A stretch of 64,000 nucleotides of DNA from Agapanthus africanus (GCA_030015575.1 CM057339.1:772412809-772476808), one strand, 5' to 3'; positions 24,184 through 35,473 are shown, counted from the stretch's first letter. Made by a program: numbers and translations. Notes: generated by a model not told the origin, from the sequence alone.

Positions 24184-26346
24184 TTTCTTGTCAGAATCGC
24201 TCCCGAAGGTGAGAACCTAAGGTTTTTCTCTTGTGGGGGTGGCATCCACCATGTGACAGTTACCGTCTGTTCCTTTACGCTCATTGGTCGTTCTTTTCCG
24301 CTCCTGACGGACTTTGCGCTTTATTCGCTTGAATTGTTGTCGATGGGCAACATACTGCCACCAGTTTTTAAAGGCGTTGCACTCTTTGGTAGGGTGCGTG
24401 ATCTTTGATAGTATAAGCAGTAGTTTGGATGTGCATCCGCTTCGTCAAGGTGTATGCTTCCATGAGTATTTCTTTTAAAAGGTGGCAGCTTCATTCCCAC
24501 TGACAGGGCCGTAGCGAACCGTTTCCTCGTCTTAAACCTGCTTTTGTCTTCCGCGGGCGTGCTTCGATCTGGTTGGAGTGCTTCAACCATTTCATCCTGT
24601 CGCCGACGTTTGGCTTTTTCGAATATGGCTATTTCGCACTCTCGGTCAGCTTTGCTCCTCTGACGGGCTTCGTGTAGCAACATGTCAATCATCTCGTCTG
24701 ACGGTTCCAAGAGTTCCGGTTCAAGATCTGCCCCCAGTTTCTCTGCATTAGGAGCTTCTTTACCATCTATTGACGAGTGAGAGATCATGTGGCAACTCGC
24801 CACATAATCCTCAGGATCTTCTGAAGAATTGTCTCCTTCATCAGCGTTATCATCTACATTCTCAAGAACATGCTTGAAGAATTCGTCCAATGTAATTGGG
24901 GTCCGTGCCTTTTGGTTATATTCTTCCAGTGCATCGATGTATTTCTGCAAACCTGTACGGTTATCGTCGGGTTGGACGGGCTTCTTGGCCTTCTTCTTCT
25001 TCTTTAAAGACTTCGGAGGCTTGGCCCGAAGGCTCTGTCCATCATCACCAGCATTCAGCATTGGGCGCGGCTTTAGCATTCCCTCAATAATCTCAGGTTT
25101 CAGCGGGCTCTTCCCCCTAATCGTCGGACATGCTTGAAGATCCTTTACCATTCTCTTAGTCTTCGCCGAGAGAACAACTTCCCCTGGAGCTTCCTCTATA
25201 AATGAGCATGATGCCCCCGGCGTGTCCATCTTTTTCGGAGTGTGTGGTTGTGGCTGGTTCACCCTTTATTTTTCGGATAGCGCGAATTTGCCTTCCTGGT
25301 ACTGGTCCTCAATCCAGCTTTTGAAGACAAAGCAATCTTCGATCGGATAGCCTAACATTCGGTGGTAGGGGCAGTAGTTGGGATTGTTGACGTCGCCTGA
25401 TTGCGTTGGGCGTTTCGGCTCTGGCAGAGTGGTGAGCCTGTTGCGCAGCGCTAGTTCGAAAAGTCTCCTCGTTTTATCCCGAGGAAACGAGTAAGGACGT
25501 CTCAATTTCTCGTCGAGGAATCGCGGTTTGTTGCCTTGGCGAGCAGCTGGTTTCGTCTCACTCGGCAGTTGTTGAGCGTTGGCGACAAAGGTCACTTTCC
25601 CTTTGCCTTTTTCATTTCTAAGTTCCGTTTTTTAGGAGGGCGGTCTATGGCCCATCTGGTCCATTTAGGCCAGCTTGTCGATCAAGGCCAGGAAAGTGAC
25701 CGGCTTAAAGAACATCATGAATTGGGAAATGGTTGCCTGAGGGTCAAGGGTCCCAACGAACATGCCCATGGCAGGAGCTTCCTCTATGCGCTGTTCGCAT
25801 CTCGACCATAGGTTCCGCCACCGAATTGCATACTGAACCCAGGTTTCTCCCGGCTTCACTCTGGCGTTGATTATTGCGATGATCAGGGTGCGCTAGCTAG
25901 CACTTGCGAATCTTTGTGTAAACAGTAGCTCCATTTCTGCAAATGTCTTGACAGAGTCATTCAGGAGCTCGGAGTACCATTTGAATCCTGTCTCCGAAAA
26001 GCTGCCAACAAACTGGCGAAGCAGCAGTTTGTTGTCACCCCCAGTATTACCGCACAGAGCCCTGAACCGAGCAACATGCTGGTGTGGGTTACCCGTCCCC
26101 TTATACACATGAAATTTAGGGATCGTATATCTTGGAAGGTACTTTATTTGATCATACCAACCCGGATAGGGTCGTCCAGTCTTGACGATTTGGCCGGTCG
26201 TTTCGCTTGCCCGATTAGCTCGTATCTGTTGAGCTATATAATCGTCAAGGGCGGCTTTGGAGATGGTCTCTTCCTTGGCTGTTGATAGAGCCGGAAGAGT
26301 GTTTGATGTCTCCCCTCTGTCGTCTTCAAGGATTATTGAAGGGTCT
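24184..26346 (-). pseudogene. Gypsy1 gag, core and C-terminal part (left copy)
   Basis: One frame from 26346 to 24321 with in-frame stops at 25893, 25665 and 25266. The retrotransposon gag domain lies at 25665-26340 (GWYDQIKY, HQHVARFRALCGNTGGDNK, KWYSELLNDSVKTFAEME, KPGETWVQYAIRWRNLW). 25266-25595 has a zinc-knuckle-like unit (NYCPYHRMLGYPIEDC, then SWIEDQY). The 313-codon segment 24321-25262 is acidic and basic low-complexity sequence ending in a second, frameshifted knuckle (NYCLYY...). The gag N-terminus is across the Athila insertion at 46824. Confidence 0.82.
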
Positions 26347-26808
26347 TGATTAGTCAGAAATATTGCATCTTTTAACCGGCAATTTCCCTATCATTTGCAT
26401 TCATAGAGAAGTGTTCGGCATTCATATAGCACATATTAGCAAAACAGTCGTCAAATATCAGATTACATGTGTTAGACCTTAAAACCGGAATTTCTAGGGA
26501 AATTGACTGCATTTCATAGCATGGCATCATTTCTATATATTGCAACCCGTGTTTCGAAGTCCGTGCAGGAAAATCAGAAGCTTGCTCAAATTTACACTGC
26601 TAAAAGATACGCCAAGGAATTGAAATCTGGTAATGATCTAAAGGGTATTCAGGAATTCAACATATCAGAAAATACAGAAGAAGTCATAAGAAGCCAACAC
26701 TAAAAATATGCAGCCCCAAGGAGCCCAAATGGCCGCGGAACCGCGGCCTAAGCCGCCTTGTGCCGCGGTTCCGCGGTGGCTTGTCCACATCACCACTTCA
26801 ACTTTGCA
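25728..26808. repeat. Duplicated segment, left copy (Gypsy1 gag plus Athila LTR start)
   Basis: Matches 34422-35501 with about 17 differences by eye over 1080 bp (roughly 1.6 percent). It contains 619 bp of Gypsy1 gag and the first 462 bp of the Athila 5' LTR. Because it includes Athila, the duplication happened after Athila had inserted. Confidence 0.9.
26347..26808 (+). repeat. Athila 5' LTR fragment, first 462 bp
   Basis: Begins TGATTAGTCAG after the same GGTCT target site as the full element at 35040, and ends abruptly at the 43-bp triplication. It includes the GC double hairpin at 26731-26780. Confidence 0.92.
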
Positions 26809-26934
26809 TAGGAAACTCCTTTCTTATCAAGAGTATGTCATCCGCGTAGCATAGGAAACTCCTTTCTTATCAAGAGTATGTCATCCGCGTAGCATAGGAA
26901 ACTCCTTTCTTATCAAGAGTATGTCATCCACGTA
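26806..26934. repeat. 43-bp unit in three tandem copies at a rearrangement junction
   Basis: Units at 26806-26848, 26849-26891 and 26892-26934. The first two are identical and the third differs at one base. Only the third continues into Copia2 RT sequence; Copia1 has a single equivalent (about 1083-1125), coding part of the YVDD region. The first unit starts in GCA, which is also the last three bases of the Athila LTR fragment. Confidence 0.93.
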
Positions 26935-27400
26935 CTCTACGAGGATCACCACCATACTCCCTACTACCTTTTTGTTTATACAAGGTTCATCTACCATTTT
27001 GATGAAGTCAAACTCTTTGATTACTACATCAAAACAGACGTTCCAACTCCGCGATGCCTGCTTTATCATATAAAACATCTTGCACACGTTTCCGCTGCTC
27101 CCACTGTCTATGAGGACCTCTGGCTGTGTACTTATAGACGCACTCTTCTAAAACATCATTTAGAAAAGCAGTCATGGCACCCAACCGCCAGATATCGTAG
27201 TCATGGTATGTAGCCGTGGCAAGTAGGATCTGGATGGACTTAAGCATAGCTACTTGAAAAATGTTTCATCATAATCCACGCCTGGTAAATGATGCAAACT
27301 TTTAACAAGTCTAGCTTCGAAAGTCTCAACTTTTCCATCTACACCAAGTAATCTTCTCAAGATTTACTTGCTCCTGATGAGGATTTAACCCTTCAGATAT
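26935..27400 (-). pseudogene. Copia2 reverse transcriptase remnant
   Basis: Short frames carry recognisable RT words: LKSIQILLATATYHDYDIW, IKQASRSWNVCFDVVIKEF and LVEYVDDILLIRKEFPML (active site). Frameshifts separate them. The fragment ends at the 43-bp triplication, so thumb, connection and RNase H are absent. Confidence 0.85.
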
Positions 27401-29040
27401 AGCAACTAAAGTCCATACTTTGTTGGTGTATAAGGATTCCATCTCAGATCGCTAAGCATCCAGCCATTCTTACAGAGTCTCACTCCTGATGGCCAGCTCG
27501 AAACTAGTTGGGTCATCATCTCATGATGCATTCCCCGCTCCCACTGTCATAGAGAAACCAAAGTATCTCTCAGGTGGGTGAGGAACCCTACTAGATCGGC
27601 GGAGAGGCTGAGATTCGTTGGTTACTATTGAATCCTTCGGTTCTACCAAATCATCTGTAGTAGTCTGTATAGCTGGAATGTTTCCAGTTCTACAGAACTG
27701 ACCTTGCCTCGATCTTGTCCGGATTTTGCTTTTAGACATAGGCCGGACAACCCCAAATCTTAACTAACTTAAGAGATGGGCTCTTCCCTTTCCATATCTC
27801 ATATGAAATGGTAGGCATCTGATTTGATCGGAACACTATTCGACAGGTATGCAACTTCTTAAGTGCATATCTCCCAAAAGGAAATAGGAAAACTCAGTAG
27901 TACTCATCATAGAGCACACCAAATCACTTAGGGTGTTATTGCTCCGCCCCGATATACCATCGTGCTATGGTGTATACGGAGGAGTAATTCTGAGAGAGAA
28001 TCTCATTCTCCTTTAGAATAGTCCAGGATTTCCATGCACAAGTATTCTCCTCCTCGATCACATCAATAGACATAATACTTATACCCGTATTTTGGTTCTC
28101 TACTTCTAACTTATATTCTGTGAATATCTCAAAGGTTCGGACTTGTGTTTCAACAGGAACATATGTCTGAATCTCGAGAGATTATCAGAGAATTTAATGA
28201 AGTACAAAGAACCGGTCTTGGCATGTGTAGACTGGGGACCTACATAAATCAACATGTATCATCCCAAGAGTTCATTAACTCTTTCTCTGTTTCCAATAAA
28301 CAGAGCTATGTTCATCTTATCTTTGTGACATGACTGGCGAGTTTCACAAGATGTAAATTCAAACTAATTTAAATATGCATCTTTATGTAACTCTAGCTAG
28401 TCGGGTCGCATTGATATGACCTAGTCTACAATACCTCAAGAAGGATACGTTCATTTCTGAACTCTTCCTCTTGTGTGTGTTCTGTATACTAAGAACTGTA
28501 GTTTGATTTAGAACATCAATGCTTTTAGATAACGTGCCTGAACCGATCAACTTTTGATATAGGAAATGTTCAAAACATTATCCAACAATACAAAATTTTA
28601 TCATTTCATTACTAATAAAGAGAGTGATATGATTTTGTATATCAGGTTCGGTATCTAATAACATTCGTTCAGAATCAATGTATTTGATAATACAGGGTGA
28701 CAGTGACCAACAGACTTGGCTGCAACACTTGCCCCGTTTTCTGCCTCATGAAACTTATCACCCGTTCTCAGTTCTCTACCTATCTGTAGCCCTATGTAAC
28801 AGATTACATATCTGGGATCCTGATCCGATATCAAATACCCAGGACGTAGAGGATATAGAGAAACAGTTCTGTGTAACGAACACACCCGAAGATGATGCAT
28901 CATATGCACTTTCCTTGTTTGGGCGGCACGGGAATTCTGGTAATCCCCAATTTCCTGCTCTGTCTTATAACTATTATAAGTTGGAGCGGGACCAACGTTC
29001 CCCAGCACAGTAAAACAGGCGGGTTCGGTCAATAATCCGT
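27401..29040 (-). pseudogene. Copia2 integrase and gag/protease remnants
   Basis: Nucleotide similarity to Copia1 runs from the RT-integrase linker (27521-27739 contains a run ending RVPHPPERYFGFS) through the integrase to the protease region near 28900, with many indels and stops. Between about 28910 and 29040 the sequence no longer matches Copia1, and most of gag is missing before the leader resumes. No protein can be made. Confidence 0.72.
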
Positions 29041-29853
29041 ATTATTATCTTGATTAAGGCATGATATGGTCGCTACCTGGAGAGGGAGAGAAGAAAACAC
29101 TCAGCGTGCGCTCTTGCAAGAATAGATTGGTTATTATTTTATCTAATCAGGATGGCTCCCACTGTTTTTATCAAATCTTCCTTCAAACCCTAAAAGGAAA
29201 GACTAGCCGGGATTAATTACACGCTACAAGTTCGCCAATCTTTCAGCCAGGCCAGTGTCGGTACTTTGAGGGAGGTGCCCCGTGCTTTCGCACGGACCTA
29301 ATTAATGTAAACCTCGTTTTCCCAGAGGCGTAACCTCGTTAACACCTTTCTAGACACCTACTTGATCGGCTAATTGTAATGTGTAAAACTCTCCCAGGTG
29401 TAACTCTTACTCGCAGTGGGTATCGGGATCCAACTATCTCATAGAAGGTATGCAATCTCATTGCAAATTTCAACACTTGAAATTCCCGATAATATTTTGC
29501 CCCTAACGATCTATAACCTTGACAAGGTCAACAAACCATAGACCGCAAGTCAAGTTCAACCCGTCATTTCTTGATTGAATCAAACCTACCCGCCCGACCC
29601 TTGACAAGGTCAACAAGGCCGCACGACTACCCTAACCCAATCTGCATCATATGCATAAGCAGATAAATACTGGTTAGCTACCGCACACTGCGCCTTGACA
29701 AGGTCAACAAACGCAGCACGAATACTAAACAGGACTTATCTGAAATGACGGAGGGCTACGACAGGTTTTTCTGAAAATCTATTGCGTAATGAACTTGATA
29801 TCGTTGTAGAATCAAATGATTTTAAAATGGAATTTTTTGAGGCTTTTCTAGTT

Positions 29854-30094
29854 TTGCTAAAGGTGTCACTCCCGGTGAAGGGATCGTCGGCCCTTTCCTC
29901 GTCGAATGAGGTGCGGGATATATCATATATATCACTGTGCATAGCAAAAACTCTTAAAAGCAATCAAAAGACAAACCGAGTGTGTAGAATCTGCCAGTTA
30001 TTGCTAAAGGAGTCACTCCCGGTGAAGGGATCTCGGTCCTTTCCTTATCGAATAAGGTGCAGGATATATCATATATACCGCTGTGCAAAGCAAG
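29854..30094. repeat. Direct repeat in Copia2 leader (two copies, offset 147 bp)
   Basis: Copies of about 94 bp start TTGCTAAAGG at 29854 and 30001 and share GTCACTCCCGGTGAAGGGAT and a following ATATATCATATATA tract. Absent from the corresponding part of the Copia1 leader, so it was gained in this copy or its subfamily. Confidence 0.82.
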
Positions 30095-31115
30095 AACTGT
30101 AGCTACCTGTTTTATTTTGAAATTCGATTCTACAACATCTTTAGGTTTCTTTTACTTTCATTAATCATATTAATGAAGTCCCATCATTTAAGTACCTAAA
30201 TATCACAGATAAATACGACGTTCACTTATGCCATCCGCATTCGCCTCGATGTCCCCTCGTGCACCGTTAGGTTAGGTAACTAACGGCAGAGCAGGGCAGG
30301 GCTAGCGCGGGTGTAAAACATAAGTAACGTCTATATAATATATCATATATACTATATACTGTATCTATCATAGAACATCACATGATCACATCACAGATAT
30401 CGCAGCAGAAGAAACATATGAAATATTGGATATATTAGGACATCTGTGTTTTCAATACGAGCCAGTATAAAACACGGATTCCACGGTCGTGATGAATAGC
30501 CAAACCCACACCCCTAGACCCCTACGAGAGCGGCAAGCAACCCTACCAATTCTAGAGTTAGGAGACCCGGACTCGACTCCTCGAGATGGTCTCCCACTGG
30601 ACCCTAGAACCCGGTTACTTGTGCTCCCCTCCTTAGGTCTATCCTAGTGCGGAAAAGTAAATAATATACAAAGGGTGACAACTTCCACAACCTGGAAGTG
30701 CCCCAATTTAAGAATATTACATACAAGTTTTTACATGAATGAAAATGAAAAACACTCATCTCACATAAAAACCCCCGGCTATTCAAACACGACGATCCAA
30801 TATAACATATCCAGCAACACATAACATCACATGTCATCAACGTAAGTAAATATGCGCATCCCAATTGTCGTTGACATATAGCAACGAAACCGGCGATATC
30901 ACATATTACACTTACGATCACAGAAAAGAAAGTGTAAAACTACAACAGTTGGAATTCGCAAACACTTTAGACATCGCATGCCTAATCAAATGAAATACTT
31001 AGACATCACATGCCTAACAATTATAAACCCCGCATTTTAGTCTCATTATCGAAAACACTTTTCAATATCAAGTCGGGCAATTCAACAAGATTCCCGAAAA
31101 TCTGATCGAATGCTC

Positions 31116-31311
31116 GTCGCAAACTTCAATAGGCGGCCGCACCCCCGATACCGTCGACGAAGTGCACTAAGGCGGAACACCGCTACCGCGAGCACCCGAA
31201 CGGATGCTTTCGGCGACGGGGTTCTCCTACAGTCACTTGGTCGGGGCTATGGGGTGAGGCTGTCTATTAAGTTTACCCGGCGAGTATCCGCGTACGCTAC
31301 GTGATTGCGAC
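31116..31311. other. GC-rich insertion of unknown origin in Copia2 leader
   Basis: About 196 bp, markedly richer in G+C than its surroundings, missing from Copia1. It is bounded by GTCGCAA (31116-31122) and TTGCGAC (31305-31311), a 7-bp inverted repeat. A 64-codon open frame crosses it, but I recognise no protein family. It could be a small non-autonomous DNA element or captured genomic sequence. Confidence 0.5.
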
Positions 31312-31968
31312 AGACTTTTGATCACATCAAAATTCCGTGGCAACCGATCATTTGAGACTAAACCGCTAGATTTATAACATTCATTAAGTTATCTCATAAC
31401 TACTTGTGAATTCCAAATATTGTATCACATTTCGGATAAATAGAAAATGTTAAACTTTTCGATCGAACAATCGAACACCCAAGTTTTCCCGATACAGCTC
31501 AACACATGAAATAAGTCTAAAAACATTCAGTTCGTGCCTCAGTACCAACGGTCCAGTCGTAGAAGGGTCAAGTCAACGCCTCACATGTGGCACGCCGTAC
31601 TGCCCCAAACCCGAAGGTTCAAAGGGCAGTTCAAGACGGTCACATAATCGAGTTAAGGTTTGTTGTCTTCTAGAGAGTCCATTGCGTTACTTGCACTACT
31701 TAGAACGTTATTAAACCACGGAAAAATCCAACACTTGGAAATTTCCCGACAGGGGAAAAAGTGGGTATTTATATCCGGTCGAACTTTTTAACATATTCAA
31801 AAATTATCCAGAAAACACAGAGACAAAATTAGACAATCCGATCGTAACACCGAGTCCCCAAAACAACCCAGAAAATTCAACTCTTGAATAAATATTAAAA
31901 ATTCCCAGGAAAACCAGCACTGTTAAGTAGGAGTTACTGTGCAAATTTCAACGCATAAAACGACAAAT

Positions 31969-32020
31969 AGGCCGCGGAACCGCCGCACGAGCCATGCTCG
32001 TGCCGCGGAACCGCGGCGCC
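31969..32020. repeat. GC-rich double-hairpin module (Copia2 leader)
   Basis: Same position relative to the primer site as in Copia1. Blocks are GCCGCGGAACCGC.. and TGCCGCGGAACCGCGGCGCC. The spacer has itself become a hairpin, ACGAGC-CAT-GCTCGT. Confidence 0.83.
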
Positions 32021-32201
32021 TTGATGGAATTAGGGCATCGAAATTTACAGTAACTCTTAGATATTCCTGCTGATATTTCTGCATATTTTTAATTCTCAAA
32101 AAACCACGATTTCAGAAAAAGTACAGAGAGCATTTTTGGGTTTGGGTTTCGGTTCGATCGGACTTCTAACTCCGTCTACGCATCGCCTAAGGCTCTAGCT
32201 A

Positions 32202-32214
32202 GGCTCTGATACCA
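32202..32214 (-). other. Copia2 primer-binding site (initiator Met tRNA)
   Basis: Minus strand TGGTATCAGAGCC, one base from the LTR end at 32216. Confidence 0.9.
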
Positions 32215-32215
32215 C

Positions 32216-34421
32216 TGTAGGGTTCCTAGGCACACTAATGAGGTCTCACAAGGCATCAACCATGCCAATTTCGAAAATTACAAGTGCCGAGAAACCCTAA
32301 TACGGATCGTTAACTAGATATTTAGGCGAAACAAAGAAGCTAGTTAACAATTTAACTAAGTGAACGGAAATACAACCTTTGTAGATCCGGTTCTCCACCT
32401 CCATAGCTCCATGATGAAGTCCCCTTGCTGTCCAAATCCAATCCCGGGCTCTAGCGTCGGCTTCATCGGAGAAATGGGCGGGCTAGGTCATCGACAATGA
32501 TGCCGAAGATGATCTACGTCGAGGCATCACAAGATCAAGCTCCCACTTCACCAAGTCATGAAACTTGTGAAGAAAACACCCTATACTACTTGGCAAGAGA
32601 TAGAGGATGAAGAAATAGGAGGTGGGTTCACTTTACAATTGGATTTCTCATTGGATTTCATCACTTGCCATTGATGAGGCAAGCTTTTCTTTCTTGTGAA
32701 GAAGAAGAAGAAAAAGAAAGAATATCATAAAGTGTTTTTACATAATTGAAAAAGAATTGATTTTTATCATATTCTAACCTTAGTTAAGTGTAGAGAAGAG
32801 ACCATGGTTAGTTATGATTGTTAGGGTTAAGCAAGAGACAAGAATGGTGGACTAGGTCAAAGTTCCATGAAGCTTCAACTAAACTACAAATAAAGCCACC
32901 ATTCTTTTCTTATCATTTCCAAAATGAATAAACAAATAAATAAATGAATAAGCAAAACCCTAATCATCGACTTAACCATGGTTTAATTCTTTACACTTAA
33001 CCAAATAAACATGTATCATCAAACATGATACAATCAAGTGCACAAAAGTATATCACATATACAACTTGCACAAATCAAGTGAGAAAATCCATTTAAAGTG
33101 AACCAATACTAGTTAATGCAAAGTAATATATCAAATATATAATTATACATTAAATCATTAAATCAACACTTGATTTAACGATCCGGTCATATCGCATATA
33201 ACCGACTAGTATCCTATGTATCGGCTTATCGAATCAATCCTTGATTCGATAACTAGGTTATATCGCATATAACCAATCGATACATTCATCGCGAGAATGA
33301 AATACGATATCACATACACGCATTATTCTCGGTCCTGCACATATCTCATATGCGCTCCTATTTCGTTTCGCTTGAGCCAGGAAACCTCTGTGTAGGACTC
33401 TAAAGACTCGTCAATACGCCGGCAGCAGATAATGATCATATCAAGCACCCACAAGCTGCAGGCGGTCTGCTAAACGTAACGGCCACCCGGGTATTGAGCG
33501 ATCAGAAGATCGACGAGCAAGCCCGCTCATACTCCTGTGTCCAACCAGTAACACTTACCGTACAGTCCGGTCTCGTCGTCTGATATGTCGCATATCTTGC
33601 CTAGGGGTGGTAAACATCAGACCCCAATAGCTCGATAAGTCGTGTCGATATGTGGTCTATAACAGTTCGAGAAACTACTGGTAACACTTACTAGTAAATC
33701 TCAGCAACCCTGGCCAGGAATTTCCGGTTATAGCCAATCGAACACAGCGCAACATCAACTCCCTATACCGGGAGAGACGAATCCCCTCCTATCGCTCATT
33801 GCCTCCATGTGATTCGGGACTGTACCCAAAAGCCACCATTTTACACGCCCTCTTGGACGTGGTAAGGTGGAAATCAAAGCACAGTGGGAATCACACAAGA
33901 TTCTATGACGATCTCGGGTCTACAGACTAACCTGTACCAGTGTCACCAGAGAACTGCCATCTGACGTGAGGTATAATACCATCTGGGAGTTCTCGGCGAG
34001 TCCGTCCAGTGTACCCAGTCTCCACTGAGCACCCGTATATCATCTCTGATGTCAAACACCAATGGATATGGGATCATCCATCGCCCATCTATATGGGTCG
34101 AGAAGGTATACGCTATTCTACTCTGGTATATCGATGCCCCGTCTCGATACACCCACGACTAGGGACCTTGAAGGATTACTTATAGACTACCATGTCCCCA
34201 CTGGTATGATCCGCATCATAGTCCAGGTAGTCAAGTACACATCCTAAGGGTTTTACCAACATGTAATAGAGAGGCAATCAGTATACACGTTAAGGTAAAG
34301 AGTAACCAGATAGCATACTATCATGTCGAGCAAGAAAGTCCTCCCTATATATGTCCAAGCATCCACTACAGTATACATCCTATGTATAGTAATGGCCTCT
34401 AGGGCATACATATAACTAACA
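32216..34421 (-). repeat. Copia2 5' LTR (2206 bp)
   Basis: Starts TGTTAG on the minus strand at 34421 and ends ..CTACA at 32216. Similar along its length to the Copia1 LTR (6565-8623) but clearly diverged. Contains no credible gene. Confidence 0.88.
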
Positions 34422-35039
34422 ATGATTGCCTGAGGGTCAAGGGTCCCAACGAACATGCCCATGGCAGGAGCTTCCTCTATGCGCTGTTCGCATCTCGACC
34501 ATAGGTTCCGCCACTGAATTGCATACTGAACCCAGGTTTCTCCCGGCTTCACTCTGGCGTTGATTATTGCGATGATCAGGGTGCGCTAGCTAGCACTTGC
34601 GAATCTTTGTGTAAACAGTAGCTTCATTTCTGCAAATGTCTTGACAGAGTCATTCGGGAGCTCGGAGTACCATTTGAATGCTGTCTCCGACAAGCTGCCA
34701 ACAAACTGGCGAAGCAGCAGTTTGTTGTCACCCCCAGTATTACCGCACAGAGCCCTGAACCGAGCAACATGCTGGTGTGGGTTACCCGTCCCCTTATACA
34801 CATGAAATTTAGGGATCGTATATCTTGGCGGGTACTTTATTTGATCATACCAACCCGGATAGGGTCGTCCAGTCTTGACGATTTGGCCGATCGTTTCGCT
34901 TGCCCGATTAGCTCGTATCTGTTGAGCTATATAATCGTCAAGGGCGGCTTTGGAGATGGTCTCTTCCTTGGCCGTTGATAGAGCCGGAAGAGTGTTTGAT
35001 GTCTCCCCTCTGTCGTCTTCAAGGATTATTGAAGGGTCT
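34422..35039 (-). pseudogene. Gypsy1 gag core (right copy)
   Basis: Equivalent to 25728-26346. Frame 34586-34801 carries HQHVARFRALCGNTGGDNK, FVGSLSETAFKWYSEL and TFAEMKLLFTQRF. A TAG at 34586-34588 (also present in the left copy, so older than the duplication) is followed in frame by KPGETWVQYAIQWRNLW up to the Copia2 LTR. On the right it is cut by Athila at 35040. Confidence 0.85.
35035..35039. repeat. Athila target-site duplication GGTCT (left)
   Basis: GGTCT precedes the 5' LTR here, follows the 3' LTR at 46824-46828, and also precedes the duplicated LTR fragment at 26347. Confidence 0.92.
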
Positions 35040-35423
35040 TGATTAGTCAGAAATATTGCATCTTTTAACCGGCAATTTCCCTATCATTTGCATTCATAGA
35101 GAAGTGTTCGGCATTCATATAGCACATATTAGCAAAACAGTCGTCAAATATCAGATTACATATGTTAGACCTTAAAACCGGCATTTCTAAGGAAATTGAC
35201 TGCATTTCATAGCATGGCATCATTTCTATATATTGCAACCCGTGTTTCGAAGTCCGTGCAGGAAAATCAGAAGCTTGCTCAAATTTACACTGCTAAAAGA
35301 TACGCCAAGGAATTGGAATCTGGTAATGATCTAAAGGGTATTCAGGAATTCAACGTATCAGAAAATACAGAAGAAGTCATAAGAAGCCAACACTAAAAAT
35401 ATGCAGCCCCAAGGAGCCTAAAT

Positions 35424-35473
35424 GGTCGCGGAACCGCGGCCTAAGCCGCCTTGTGCCGCGGTTCCGCGGTGGC
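35424..35473. repeat. GC-rich double-hairpin module (Athila LTR)
   Basis: Two GC blocks with CCGCGGAACCGCGG-type and CCGCGGTTCCGCGG cores, exact reverse complements of each other except for one mutated base in this copy (GGTCGCGG). Intact copies at 26731-26780 and 45349-45398 in the other LTRs. It lies upstream of the TATA box. Confidence 0.9.

Larger units (their letters stand above)
29041..32201 (-). other. Copia2 5' leader (untranslated)
   Basis: Aligns with the Copia1 leader, including the three GGTCAACAA hairpins (29515-29715) and the conserved block at 31548-31694. It has two extra insertions not present in Copia1: a 147-bp-spaced direct repeat (29854-30094) and a GC-rich insert (31116-31311). 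No credible gene. Confidence 0.75.
26809..34421 (-). mobile_element. Copia2: truncated, decayed Angela-like copia element
   Basis: Related to Copia1 throughout its 5' LTR (32216-34421), iMet primer site, leader, and remnants of protease, integrase and RT. It lacks the end of RT, RNase H and the 3' LTR, which were lost at the junction at 26806-26808. About 0.8 kb of gag is also missing. It entered Gypsy1 gag next to AATGA (34422-34426; AATGG in the left duplicate). Confidence 0.88.

Noticed and set aside
31110-31304. 64-codon plus-strand gene in the GC-rich insert
   Set aside because: The open frame is expected in GC-rich DNA, has no recognisable family words and lacks promoter context.
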